Assembly: GCA_945878025.1 (NCBI GenBank)
Contig: CAMDXM010000005.1
Coordinates: 1-42,692 of the forward strand
Source: Pseudorhodoplanes sinuspersici
Lineage (GTDB): Bacteria > Pseudomonadota > Alphaproteobacteria > Rhizobiales > Xanthobacteraceae
Direction: 5' to 3'
DNA: 42,692 nt
In this document: positions 28,160 through 37,149 of the stretch, piece by piece
Layout of the letters: each line of letters begins with the position of its first letter
Position numbering within the stretch: position 1 is the first letter of the stretch
The notes under the pieces: model-generated
Databases searched by the model: none
Told to the model about the DNA's origin: nothing
Seen by the model: only the letters and a program-made list of their open reading frames with translations
Program-made: the position numbers and the translations under genes

Positions 28160-28624
28160 TCAGCGCCGCAGCCGCCGGATCGCGGTATCGAGCGCGGAGA
28201 GAAATTCCGAACGATCGCGCCTGGAAAACGGGCGCGGCCCGCCGGTCACGCCGCCCGCCGAGCGCAAGTCCGTCATCAGATCGCGCATGGCGAGCACCAT
28301 GCCGATCGCCTCTTCGGTGAACACGCGCCCATCCGGTGCGATGGCCACCGCGCCCGCCTTGACCGCGCGCGCGGCCAGCGGAATGTCAGACGTGACGACG
28401 ATGGAGTTTTTATCCGCGCGTTGCATGATCCAGTCGTCGGCGGCATCCGGCGCCGGCCCGGCCGCGACCCTTTCGATCAGCGGATCGTCGGGCACCCGGA
28501 TGAAGCCCTGCGCCACGACGACGACCGGAAGGGCGTGGCGTTCCGCGACCCGATAGACCTCGTCCTTCACCGGACAGGCGTCGGCATCGACATAGATGCG
28601 TGTGGATGCGGGCTTTTCCGTCAT
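28160..28624 (-). CDS. YaiI/YqxD family protein (DUF188)
   Basis: RIYVDADACPVKDEVYRVAERHALPVVVVA, DWIMQRADKNSIVVTSDIPLAARAVKAGAVAIAPDGRVF. Confidence 0.93.
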   Translation of the reverse strand: MTEKPASTRIYVDADACPVKDEVYRVAERHALPVVVVAQGFIRVPDDPLIERVAAGPAPDAADDWIMQRADKNSIVVTSDIPLAARAVKAGAVAIAPDGRVFTEEAIGMVLAMRDLMTDLRSAGGVTGGPRPFSRRDRSEFLSALDTAIRRLRR

Positions 28625-28695
28625 CGCGCAGGTTTAGCGGCAGATGCGGATTTCTGCTAGAAGCGGCTTCGGTTTTGATCCAGGGCCGGACAGCG

Positions 28696-29508
28696 ATGGC
28701 AAAACGGAACGCCGGCGCGATCGCGGACGAGATTTTGGCTGCAATCGATGGGCCGTCGCAGATCGCGCCGCCGACGGATCGCGACCCTGCTTTCGGCGCC
28801 GAACAGGCCTGCGAAATACTCGCCGAACTCCGGCGCAAACGCGTTGCGCGCGGCGAGAAGCAGGTCGGACGCAAGATCGGGTTCACCAATCGCGGCATCT
28901 GGGACGAATACAAGGTCTATGCTCCGATCTGGGGCGACATGTTCCACACGACGGTGAGCGAGCTGTCGGCGACAAAGACCGTCCCGGTCTCGCGTTTCTC
29001 GGAACCGCGTATCGAACCCGAAATCGTTTTCAAGCTGGTGAAAGACGTGAAGGCCGGGATTGACGAAACCGGACTGCTCGACGCAATGGAATGGGTCACG
29101 CACGGCTTCGAGATCGTGCAGTCGATTTTTCCCGGCTGGGCGTTCACCGGCGTCGATTGCTTCGCGGCTGAAGGCTTGCACGGCGCTCTGCTCCTCGGCC
29201 CGCCGCGCTCTGTCGCCTCGCTCGGGCCGAATGCGATGGAGGCGCTGGTCAATCTCAACGTGGCGCTGTCCTGCAACGGCAAGGTCATGGATCGCGGACG
29301 CGGCGCCAATGCGCTCGATTCTCCGCTCTCGGCTTTGCGTCATCTCGTCGAGGTGCTCGACAAGGATCCGTTCAATCCACCGCTGCGCGCCGGGGAGATC
29401 GTCACCACCGGCACGCTGACGCGCGCCTTTCCGGTCGCTTCCGGCGAAACCTGGTCGACCACGATCGAAGGCATCGCGCTTGAGGGAGTTGCAGTCGAAT
29501 TCACTTGA
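28696..29508 (+). CDS. 2-keto-4-pentenoate hydratase / fumarylacetoacetase-fold family
   Basis: RKIGFTNRGIWDEYKVYAPIWGDMF, RIEPEIVFKL, VTTGTLTRAFPVASGETWST. Confidence 0.85.
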   Translation: MAKRNAGAIADEILAAIDGPSQIAPPTDRDPAFGAEQACEILAELRRKRVARGEKQVGRKIGFTNRGIWDEYKVYAPIWGDMFHTTVSELSATKTVPVSRFSEPRIEPEIVFKLVKDVKAGIDETGLLDAMEWVTHGFEIVQSIFPGWAFTGVDCFAAEGLHGALLLGPPRSVASLGPNAMEALVNLNVALSCNGKVMDRGRGANALDSPLSALRHLVEVLDKDPFNPPLRAGEIVTTGTLTRAFPVASGETWSTTIEGIALEGVAVEFT

Positions 29509-29521
29509 GCTGTTTTGCGCA

Positions 29522-29616
29522 CTGTCATGCCCCGCGAAGGCGGGGAATCCAGCTGTCAGGGAATCGCAATCATCCAAGAAAGGACTGGATCGCCCGCCTT
29601 CGCGGGCGATGACACC
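29522..29616. repeat. Intergenic palindromic repeat
   Basis: gtCATGCCCCGCGAAGGCGGGGAATCCAG ... CTGGATCGCCCGCCTTCGCGGGCGATGac: inverted ends. Confidence 0.7.
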
Positions 29617-29650
29617 GAGTGTAATAGCGCGGAATGCGAAGGGCCCCGCA

Positions 29651-29684
29651 GAAAAGAAAGGCCGCCCTTTCGGACGGCCCTTCC
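29651..29684 (-). terminator. Intrinsic terminator of the 25-aa small gene
   Basis: Minus strand GAAGGGCCGTCC GAAA GGGCGGCCTTTC TTTTC. Confidence 0.8.
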
Positions 29685-29730
29685 ATTGTCAAACCGCAGC
29701 CCGGATCTCGGACTGTGACTGGCCGCCTTC

Positions 29731-29808
29731 TCAGACGGCGCAGCCCTCGATCGAGCCGAGGGACCAGTTCACAAGAGTCCGCGCTTGCGGCGATAGACAA
29801 TGAGACAC
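29731..29808 (-). CDS. Putative 25-aa small protein MSHCLSPQARTLVNWSLGSIEGCAV (GTG start), absent from supplied ORF track
   Basis: Full-length SD AAAGGAGGTGATCC directly before GTG; intrinsic terminator follows. Confidence 0.6.
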   Translation of the reverse strand: MSHCLSPQARTLVNWSLGSIEGCAV

Positions 29809-29907
29809 TGGATCACCTCCTTTCGGTTGTTAACGATGCGACAAATCTAGGCACAGCTTTTTGATTCGGGAAGGTCAAAACTCCAGCACGCCCTGCCGGG
29901 CGATTGA

Positions 29908-30207
29908 TCAATGCCGGTGGCTCTTCTCGAACGAGGCTTTCTGCTCGGGCGTGGCTTCTTTCTGGTGTTTTGCGCGCCATTCCTCGTAAGGCATGCCGTA
30001 GACGATCTCGCGGCTTTCGTCCTTCGACATCGGAATGCCTTTCTGATCGGCAGCCTCCTTCATCCAGTTGGACAGGCAGTTGCGGCAGAAGCCGGCCAGA
30101 TTCATCAGGTCGATATTCTGCACGTCGGGGCGGGCGTTGAGATGCTCGGCCAGGCGCCGATACACGGCGGCTTCGAGTTCGGTGCGGGTCTTGTCGTCGA
30201 GGGGCAT
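29908..30207 (-). CDS. DUF1244 family protein
   Basis: AAVYRRLAEHLNARPDVQNIDLMNLAGFCRNCLSNWMKEAADQKGIPMSKDESREIVYGMPYEEWRAKHQ. Confidence 0.92.
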   Translation of the reverse strand: MPLDDKTRTELEAAVYRRLAEHLNARPDVQNIDLMNLAGFCRNCLSNWMKEAADQKGIPMSKDESREIVYGMPYEEWRAKHQKEATPEQKASFEKSHRH

Positions 30208-30383
30208 GGGAGTTCCTTGGCGTTTCCTGGTTCCTGATCGGTCGCTGATCCTCAAAATAGGGCCGCGGCCGCGGCCTTGCCATGCCCCGGCGCGGTAAAC
30301 ATGCGCGGGTCTTCGCTATCGACCGGGCGGACGCCGTGAGGCAAAGTGCCCGCCCTTTTGACGCCGGACCCGCGCAGCCGCAA

Positions 30384-31310
30384 ATGACTGCTTCGACTCT
30401 CGCAAAATCCGACCGCCGCCGGACTATTATCGCCTTCGCGGCGCTGGTGCTGGGCGCGGTGGCGATGGGCGCGTCGCCCTTGTTCGTGCGGCTCGCCGAT
30501 GTCGGGCCTTATGCCAGCGCGTTCTGGCGCTGCGCTTTGGCGCTGCCGTTTCTGGCAATCTGGGGATCTTACGAAAAAGGCGGGCTTGCGGCGTCCTTCC
30601 ACGGCATCGACCGCGCGGTGATCCTGTCTGGCGTGTTCTTCGCCGGCGATCTGTTCTTCTGGCATTTGTCGATTCTGGCGACCACCGTCGCCAATGCCAC
30701 CTTCTTCGCAACGACCTCTCCTATTTGGGTCGCGCTCGGGGCGTGGCTGCTGCTCAACGAAAAGATCGGCTGGCGGATCATCGGCGGGCTCGCGCTCTGC
30801 ATGCTGGGCGGCCTGGCGCTGATCGGGCAATCATGGGGGTTCGCACCGCATCGCCTGATCGGCGATCTCTATGGACTGATCACCGCGATTTTCTTCGGCA
30901 GCTATTTGCTGACGATCCGCTCCGCGCGTGCCAAACTCGGCGCAGGGCAATTAGCCTTCATCTCAACCGCGATCACGAGCGTCATCCTGTTCATCATTGC
31001 CGCCGCACTCGAACCGCGCTTGCTCCCACAATCGGCGAATGGCGCGCTCATCCTGCTCGCGCTCGCACTGGTTTCACAGGTCGGCGGACAGGGACTTCTT
31101 GCCGTGGCGCTCGGCACTCTTCCCGCGACCTTCTCGTCGCTGGTGATTTTCCTTGAGGCGATCGCTGCGGCGGCTTTGGCCTGGGCCGTGCTCGGCGAGG
31201 CGCTCGGCGCATTGCAGATGCTGGGCGGATTATTGATCCTCGCTGGCATCTGCATGGCCCGCCCGCGCCAGAGCGCGAAAGACTCGCCGGCGGCCGGAGT
31301 GGCGCTGTGA
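30384..31310 (+). CDS. EamA/DMT family transporter
   Basis: About 10 TM, two EamA halves; FFWHLSILATTVANATFFATTSPIWVAL, LLILAGICMARPR. Confidence 0.92.
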   Translation: MTASTLAKSDRRRTIIAFAALVLGAVAMGASPLFVRLADVGPYASAFWRCALALPFLAIWGSYEKGGLAASFHGIDRAVILSGVFFAGDLFFWHLSILATTVANATFFATTSPIWVALGAWLLLNEKIGWRIIGGLALCMLGGLALIGQSWGFAPHRLIGDLYGLITAIFFGSYLLTIRSARAKLGAGQLAFISTAITSVILFIIAAALEPRLLPQSANGALILLALALVSQVGGQGLLAVALGTLPATFSSLVIFLEAIAAAALAWAVLGEALGALQMLGGLLILAGICMARPRQSAKDSPAAGVAL

Positions 31311-32599
31311 GCATCGCGCCCAGACAATTCCTCGAAGACCTGTTCGAGAAGGCGATCGCCGCCGCGCATCCGTCTATGTGCCTGCCGCCGCTGCTGCCGG
31401 AGCCGCCGCCGGCCGGAAAATTGATCCTGCTCGCGGCAGGCAAGGCCGCGGGCTCGATGACCGAAATCGCCGAGCGGCATTATCTCGAAGAAAAACGCGT
31501 GCCGCGCGAGCGTCTCTCCGGCATCGCGGTCGCACGGCACGGTTATGGACGCCCGACCAAAGTGATCGACATGATCGAGGCCGGGCATCCGGTGCCCGAC
31601 CAGGCAAGCCTCAATTCGGCCGCGCGTGCGCTGGAACTCGCGAAATCCGCGACCGCGGACGATCTCGTGCTGGTGCTGATATCGGGCGGCGCATCGGCCA
31701 ACTGGATCGCGCCCGCCGCGGGTCTCGCGCTCGCGGAAAAACAGGCGGTCACGCGCGCGCTGCTGCGCTCGGGCGCGAATATCGGCGAGATCAACACGGT
31801 GCGCAAGCATCTGTCTCGCATCAAGGGCGGACGGCTCGCGCGCGCCGCTTCTCCCGCGCGCCTGGTCACGCTCGCGATCTCGGACGTGCCGGGCGACGAT
31901 CCCGACACCATCGGATCGGGCCCTACGGTTCCCGACCGCTCGACACTGGCCGACGCACGCGCCGTCGTCGCGCGCTTCAAGCTTGATTTGCCTGATAGTG
32001 TGCATCGCGCGCTCAACGATCCGGCCAACGAATCCCCGAAGCCCGACGATCCGGCTTTCGCCAACGCGCAATTCCATCTCGCCGCGCGCCCTTTGGACGC
32101 GTTCGAGGCGGCGCAGGCGAAAATCCGCATGGCGGGATACGAATGCTTTTTTCTCGGCGCCAATCTCGAAGGCGAGGCGCGCGAGGTCGCAACCGATCAG
32201 GCGCGAACGGCGAAGGTCCTGCGCGCGCAAGGCCGCCGCGCCGTGATCCTGTCGGGCGGCGAACTCACCGTGACCATCCGCGGCAGAGGCCGCGGCGGTC
32301 CGAACCAGGAATATGCGCTGGCGCTCGCGCTCGCGCTCGATGGCGAGACGGGCATTTATGCGCTGGCCGGCGACACCGACGGCACCGATGGCGGCGCGGG
32401 CTCAGCCGAAGACCCGGCCGGGGCGCGCGTGGATGGAGAGACCGTCGCCCGCGCCCGCGCGCTCGGCCTCGATCCGGCCTCGTTTCTTGCCGACAACAAC
32501 TCGACGGGCTTTTTCGGTCCGCTCGGCGATCTCCTCACCCCCGGTCCGACCTTCACGAATGTCAATGATTTCCGTGCCATACTGGTCGACAAGCCGTGA
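31307..32599 (+). CDS. ttuD: Glycerate 2-kinase (MOFRL family)
   Basis: LLAAGKAAGSMTEIAE, VLISGGASA, VILSGGELTVTIRGRGRGGPNQEYALALAL, LAGDTDGTDGG. Confidence 0.94.
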   Translation: MSIAPRQFLEDLFEKAIAAAHPSMCLPPLLPEPPPAGKLILLAAGKAAGSMTEIAERHYLEEKRVPRERLSGIAVARHGYGRPTKVIDMIEAGHPVPDQASLNSAARALELAKSATADDLVLVLISGGASANWIAPAAGLALAEKQAVTRALLRSGANIGEINTVRKHLSRIKGGRLARAASPARLVTLAISDVPGDDPDTIGSGPTVPDRSTLADARAVVARFKLDLPDSVHRALNDPANESPKPDDPAFANAQFHLAARPLDAFEAAQAKIRMAGYECFFLGANLEGEAREVATDQARTAKVLRAQGRRAVILSGGELTVTIRGRGRGGPNQEYALALALALDGETGIYALAGDTDGTDGGAGSAEDPAGARVDGETVARARALGLDPASFLADNNSTGFFGPLGDLLTPGPTFTNVNDFRAILVDKP

Positions 32600-32645
32600 A
32601 TCGCGGGACGGCGTAAGTGCAAGAATTGCGATACGGGAATTCGAA

Positions 32646-33206
32646 TTGAAACTGCGCTGGCTGCATTCTCTTTTCCGATTTGATTGCCGCCGTGCCGCTT
32701 GCGCGCCTGGCGCGGCGATCCTCGCTTGCGCGGCGATGCTGACGGCCAGTCCGGCATTGGCCGATCTCCGGCTCTGCAACAATACCGGCGGCCGCGTCGG
32801 CATCGCCATCGGCTACAAGGACGGCGAAGGCTGGGTCACGGAAGGCTGGTGGAATCTCGCCGCGCGAAGTTGCGAGACCTTGCTGCGCGGCGGGCTGGTT
32901 GCGCGTTTCTATTACGTGTACGGCGTCGATTATGACCGCGGCGGCGAATGGTCGGGGCAGGCCTTCATGTGCACGCGCGACAAGGAATTCACCATTCGCG
33001 GCACGCAGGATTGTCTTGCGCGCGGCTTCGACCGCACCGGCTTTTTCGAGGTCGATACCGGAGAGCAGCGCACCTGGACCGTGCAGCTCACCGAAACCGG
33101 CGAACAGACGCCGCGCTCGCCGCTGCAGCCGGGCTCGCCGATGATCACGACGCCTCCGGCCGGCCGCCAGCAGCCTTCCCCCGCACCCGGAAACCCCGCA
33201 CGATGA
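32646..33206 (+). CDS. DUF1036 domain exported protein (probable TTG start)
   Basis: Signal peptide; DLRLCNNTGGRVGIAIGYKDGEGWVTEGWWNLAARSCETLLRGGLVARFYYVYGVDYDRGGEW. Confidence 0.85.
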   Translation: MKLRWLHSLFRFDCRRAACAPGAAILACAAMLTASPALADLRLCNNTGGRVGIAIGYKDGEGWVTEGWWNLAARSCETLLRGGLVARFYYVYGVDYDRGGEWSGQAFMCTRDKEFTIRGTQDCLARGFDRTGFFEVDTGEQRTWTVQLTETGEQTPRSPLQPGSPMITTPPAGRQQPSPAPGNPAR

Positions 33207-34639
33207 GACGCCTGCGCCGAACCAAGATCGTGGCCACGCTCGGGCCCGCCTCGTCGGAGCGCGCCATGATCGGCCGGCTGTTCCAGGCCGGCGCCGATGT
33301 GTTCCGCATCAACATGAGCCACACCTCGCATGACAAGATGCGCGAATTGATCGCGGCGATCCGCAGCATCGAAAAGGAATACGAGCGGCCGATCGGAATC
33401 CTGGTCGACCTGCAGGGGCCGAAATTGCGGCTCGGACAATTCGGCGGCGGCTTCGCCATGGTGAAGAAAGGCGACACATTCACGCTCGATTCCGACACGG
33501 CGATGGGCGACGTCACGCGCGTTCACTTGCCGCATCCGGAAATCCTGCAGGCCACGCAACCCGGCCAGACCTTGCTGCTCGATGACGGCAAGGTGCGTCT
33601 CACCGCGCTCGAATCGACCGGAAAGCGGCTGGTGACGCGCGTCGAAGTCGGCGGCAAATTGTCCGACCGCAAGGGCGTGAGCCTGCCGGAAACCGTGCTG
33701 CCCTTCTCCGCGCTCGCGCCCAAGGATCGCTCCGATCTCGAAGCCGCCCTCGACGCCGGCATTGACTGGATCGCGCTGTCCTTCATCCAGCGGCCCGAAG
33801 ACGTCGCGGAAGCCAAGAAGATCGCGCGCGGACGCGCCGCGGTCATGTCCAAGATCGAGAAGCCGCAGGCGGTGACCCGATTGGACGAGATCATGGACAT
33901 CTCGGATTCGCTGATGGTGGCGCGCGGCGATCTCGGCGTCGAATTGCCGCTCGAGAAAGTGCCGGGCATCCAGAAACAGATCACCCGCGCCGGGCGGCGC
34001 GCCGGCAAGCCGGTCATCGTCGCGACCCAGATGCTGGAATCGATGATCACAAGCCCGGTGCCGACCCGCGCGGAAGTCTCCGACGTCGCGACTGCGATTT
34101 TCGAGGGCGCCGACGCCATCATGCTTTCCGCCGAATCCGCCGCCGGCCAATATCCGGTCGAGGCGGTCGCGACGATGGACCGTATCGCGCAGGAGATCGA
34201 GTCCGATCCCACCTATCGCACCATCATTCAGGGCCAGCGCGCGGAGCCGGAAGCGACCGGCGCCGACGCCATTGCGGCGGCGACGCGCCAGATCGCCGAA
34301 ACGCTCGACCTCTCCGCCATCATCTGCTGGACCAGTTCCGGCGCGACCGGCCTGCGGGTCGCGCGCGAGCGCCCGGAGCCGCCGATCGTCGCCATCTCGC
34401 CCAACATCGCGACGGGCCGGAAATTATCGCTGGTCTGGGGCGTGCATTGCGTGGTCGCGGAAGACGCGCACGATCAGGACGACATGGTGGAGCGCGCCTG
34501 CCGGATCGCGTTCAAGGACGGTTTCGCCAAGGCGGGACGCCGCGTCATCATCGTCGCCGGCGTGCCGCTCGGAACGCCGGGCGCGACCAACATGGTGCGC
34601 ATCGCCTTTGTCGGATCGGATCTCGGCGAGCAGGCATAA
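33203..34639 (+). CDS. pyk: Pyruvate kinase
   Basis: MRRLRRTKIVATLGPASSERAMI, FRINMSHTSHD, MVARGDLGVELPLEKVPGIQKQI; ATGA overlap with DUF1036 gene. Confidence 0.97.
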   Translation: MRRLRRTKIVATLGPASSERAMIGRLFQAGADVFRINMSHTSHDKMRELIAAIRSIEKEYERPIGILVDLQGPKLRLGQFGGGFAMVKKGDTFTLDSDTAMGDVTRVHLPHPEILQATQPGQTLLLDDGKVRLTALESTGKRLVTRVEVGGKLSDRKGVSLPETVLPFSALAPKDRSDLEAALDAGIDWIALSFIQRPEDVAEAKKIARGRAAVMSKIEKPQAVTRLDEIMDISDSLMVARGDLGVELPLEKVPGIQKQITRAGRRAGKPVIVATQMLESMITSPVPTRAEVSDVATAIFEGADAIMLSAESAAGQYPVEAVATMDRIAQEIESDPTYRTIIQGQRAEPEATGADAIAAATRQIAETLDLSAIICWTSSGATGLRVARERPEPPIVAISPNIATGRKLSLVWGVHCVVAEDAHDQDDMVERACRIAFKDGFAKAGRRVIIVAGVPLGTPGATNMVRIAFVGSDLGEQA

Positions 34640-34744
34640 GCGCAATCCGGCGAAAGCCTGCCCGGACCTGATCCGGGGTGGGAACCGGTTCGCCGCAAGA
34701 TTGCGCGACAAAAAAGAATGAAAGCGCAGCGCGATCGAACCGCC

Positions 34745-35368
34745 TCAGATGTCGCGGCCTTCGACCTTCTCGGTCAGGGTCTTGATCAGATCCGGCACGC
34801 GCGGCAGCCGCGGATGGATCGCCAGCGCTTTACGATAAATCTCGAGCGCGCGCTTGTCGTCGCCGAGATCCTGCATGATGAGGCCGAGACCGGCGAGCGC
34901 GCCGAAATGGCGCGGCTCGCGCGCCAGCACCTGCCGGATGTCGGAGAGCGAACGTTCGTATTCCTTCTTCATGTAATAGGCGGTCGCGCGCCGGTTCCAG
35001 GCTTCGGTGTAATCGGGTTTGAGCTGGACAATCGAATCGAGCAGCTTGATGGCGAGGTCGAGATTCTCGCCGTCCATCGCCATCTTCACGCGGGTCATGA
35101 GAAGATTGGTGGTGTCGCTCTTGGACACCAGCCACAGCGCCCAGATGCGCTCCTCGATCGATTTGGAACTGTCCGCGTCGGGCGCGACCTTGAGCGCGCC
35201 GAACAGGAAATCGAGATTATTGGTGCGGTCGCCGCGCTGCAGGCGTGGCAGCTTTTTCGGCGCCTCGACCCAGCTGCCGGGTTCTGACACGGCCGGCCCG
35301 GCCGGAACGAGGATCGCTCCGCAGAGAGCGATTGCTGCAAGAAGACGGAATCGCAGGCTCATATGCAT
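34745..35368 (-). CDS. TPR-repeat exported protein
   Basis: Signal peptide; YTEAWNRRATAYYMKKEYERSLSDIRQVLAREPRHFGALAGLGLIMQDLGDDKRALEIYRKAL. Confidence 0.88.
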   Translation of the reverse strand: MHMSLRFRLLAAIALCGAILVPAGPAVSEPGSWVEAPKKLPRLQRGDRTNNLDFLFGALKVAPDADSSKSIEERIWALWLVSKSDTTNLLMTRVKMAMDGENLDLAIKLLDSIVQLKPDYTEAWNRRATAYYMKKEYERSLSDIRQVLAREPRHFGALAGLGLIMQDLGDDKRALEIYRKALAIHPRLPRVPDLIKTLTEKVEGRDI

Positions 35369-35476
35369 AGTCTGGCGCGCACCCGGCGCACCAGCAAGGT
35401 CAAAAGCGCATCACAATCCTGCGAAAAATGATGGTTTTCCAGCCAGAACCCCATGACGGGGGGCGGAAGCGGCAAA

Positions 35477-35602
35477 CTAGCCTTGGCGGGCCTTGAAACG
35501 CTTCTGGGTCTTGTTGATGACATAGACCCGACCCTTGCGGCGGACCAGACGGTTGTCGCGATGCCGACCACGCAGGGACTTCAGGGAATTGCGGACTTTC
35601 AT
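35477..35602 (-). CDS. rpmJ: 50S ribosomal protein L36 (41 aa; absent from supplied ORF track)
   Basis: [41 protein letters not shown]. Confidence 0.95.
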   Translation of the reverse strand: MKVRNSLKSLRGRHRDNRLVRRKGRVYVINKTQKRFKARQG

Positions 35603-35727
35603 GGCGTAACCTTCAAGTTTCGCGCCGAAAACAGCGGAATGTGCCGGGAATTGCGGCGGAAACTAATTGCCGGGGTATGGCAAGTCAACGCCGAAGCTCC
35701 TGCAATATAAACGGCAAGGAAACGGCA

Positions 35728-35756
35728 AGAAAAAGCCCCGCTCCGGAGAGCGGGGC
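35728..35756 (-). terminator. Intrinsic terminator of the minus-strand gene 35805-36041
   Basis: Minus strand AGCCCCGCTCTCCGGAGCGGGGCT then TTTTCTT. Confidence 0.8.
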
Positions 35757-35804
35757 TCGCTGTTTCGCTCCCTGCGCCGTCCTCCGCGGACGGCTGAGGG
35801 CCCT

Positions 35805-36041
35805 TTAGCCCTTCGGGCAGAAGGGTTCGACGCACACCATCAGCGACGGGTACCACTTCCCGTCGAGGCCGCACCAGCTCATCTTGCACAGGCCGCCGGC
35901 GCAGGCGCCGGTCGTGTATTTCGGCGCGACGCAAGTCGCGGGCGCCGCTTTCTTCTTGGCCGCGAAGGACGGCGTCGAGAAGGACACAGCCGTGGCCGCA
36001 ACCGCGGCAACGAGCACGAATTTCGAGATCGTCTTCAACAT
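35805..36041 (-). CDS. Small exported Cys-rich protein A (6 Cys in mature part)
   Basis: MLKTISKFVLVAAVAATAVSFSTPSFAAKKKAAPATCVAPKYTTGACAGGLCKMSWCGLDGKWYPSLMVCVEPFCPKG. Confidence 0.75.
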   Translation of the reverse strand: MLKTISKFVLVAAVAATAVSFSTPSFAAKKKAAPATCVAPKYTTGACAGGLCKMSWCGLDGKWYPSLMVCVEPFCPKG

Positions 36042-36215
36042 GGAATAGCTCCCCGCTTCATTGCAAAACCCGGTTGCAAAGAATTGCATAATGGCCTTTG
36101 CGCGACAAGCCGATCGGGGCCGCACTCCAGCCAAAACGCTTGGCTGGAATGCAGCTTAAGGACCGTTCAGGAATCGCGTTCCGAAATTTCCGGCGCAGGA
36201 CGATCAGTCAACGCT

Positions 36216-36476
36216 TCAGCATTTGGGCGGACAAAATGTGCTGCCCTCGAAGCAGAAGCCGAGCGTCGGCGTCATGGTTCCGCTGCTGCTGCAGACTTGG
36301 ACGTTGCACCATTTCGCGGCATTGCATGGGCCGGTGCAAAGAGCGCCTGCCGTGCAGGCCGGTTTCGCCGCCGCTTTCTTCTTCGCGGCGAAGGCCGGCT
36401 GCGACGCGATCAGGGTGAGCGCGGCAATGGCGGCCGCGAGCGAGACGATTGCGATCAGTCTGGTCATTCCGGTCAT
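36216..36476 (-). CDS. Small exported Cys-rich protein B (8 Cys in mature part), paralogue of A
   Basis: MTGMTRLIAIVSLAAAIAALTLIASQPAFAAKKKAAAKPACTAGALCTGPCNAAKWCNVQVCSSSGTMTPTLGFCFEGSTFCPPKC. Confidence 0.75.
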   Translation of the reverse strand: MTGMTRLIAIVSLAAAIAALTLIASQPAFAAKKKAAAKPACTAGALCTGPCNAAKWCNVQVCSSSGTMTPTLGFCFEGSTFCPPKC

Positions 36477-36595
36477 TGGGTTGGCTCCCCGTACGGATCG
36501 ATCGATCCGATTCCGGAAGAATTACATGGCGAAAAAGCGCCCACAAGAAGCGGGCGGCCGCGCTCGGATTTGCGAGGATTACGGCGGGGTTCAAA

Positions 36596-36670
36596 TGGTG
36601 GGCGCGACAGGGATCGAACCTGTGACCCCCTCCATGTCAAGGAGGTGCTCTCCCGCTGAGCTACGCGCCC
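36596..36670 (-). tRNA. tRNA-Val (GAC), CCA encoded
   Basis: GGGCGCGTAGCTCAGCGGGAGAGCACCTCCTTGACATGGAGGGGGTCACAGGTTCGATCCCTGTCGCGCCCACCA; 7-bp acceptor stem, loop TTGACAT. Confidence 0.97.
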
Positions 36671-36777
36671 GGTCCATTCGAGAACGGCCCCTATATCGGC
36701 TCTGGCGGGCCGAGGCAAGAATAGGCCGTAACGTCATCCGCCTGGCGAGCATATTCCCGGCCGGAACCGGCCAAGTC

Positions 36778-37149
36778 CTAGGCGGCCAGCAATTTCTGCA
36801 CTTCGTTGACGAGGTCGCGCAGATGCACCGGCTTGGACAGAACCTTGGCGTGCTTGGGCGCCGCGGAATCGGCATTCAGCGCAACGGCGGCGAAGCCGGT
36901 AATGAACATGATCTTGATATCGGGATCGAGTTCGGACGCGCGGCGGGCGAGTTCGATGCCATCCATCTCCGGCATGACAATGTCAGTGAGCAGGAGTTCG
37001 AACGGTTCCTCGCGCAGACGCTGATAGGCCGACAAGCCGTTGTCGTAGGACACGACCTCGAAGCCGGCATTCTGCAACGCCTTGACGAGGAAGCGGCGCA
37101 TATCGTTGTCGTCTTCGGCGAGCAGGATTTTCGGCAATTCTTCGTTCAT
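36778..37149 (-). CDS. cpdR: Single-domain response regulator CpdR-like
   Basis: ILLAEDDNDMRRFLVKALQNAGFEVVSYDNGLSAYQRLREEPFELLLTDIVMPEMDGIELARRA. Confidence 0.92.
   Translation of the reverse strand: MNEELPKILLAEDDNDMRRFLVKALQNAGFEVVSYDNGLSAYQRLREEPFELLLTDIVMPEMDGIELARRASELDPDIKIMFITGFAAVALNADSAAPKHAKVLSKPVHLRDLVNEVQKLLAA

Noticed and set aside
29806-29830. Plus-strand match to the 16S rRNA 3' end (GGATCACCTCCTTTC), considered as an rRNA remnant
   Set aside because: Similarity is limited to the anti-SD core; flanking sequence does not match helix 45 or ITS. Better explained as the SD of the minus-strand small gene
30902-34150. Large minus-strand ORFs (442 and 406 aa)
   Set aside because: Antisense to the DMT transporter, glycerate kinase and pyk; composition typical of reverse-frame translation
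36753-36776. GGCCGG-AA-CCGGCC hairpin after cpdR, considered as a terminator
   Set aside because: No T-tract on the minus strand; left unassigned
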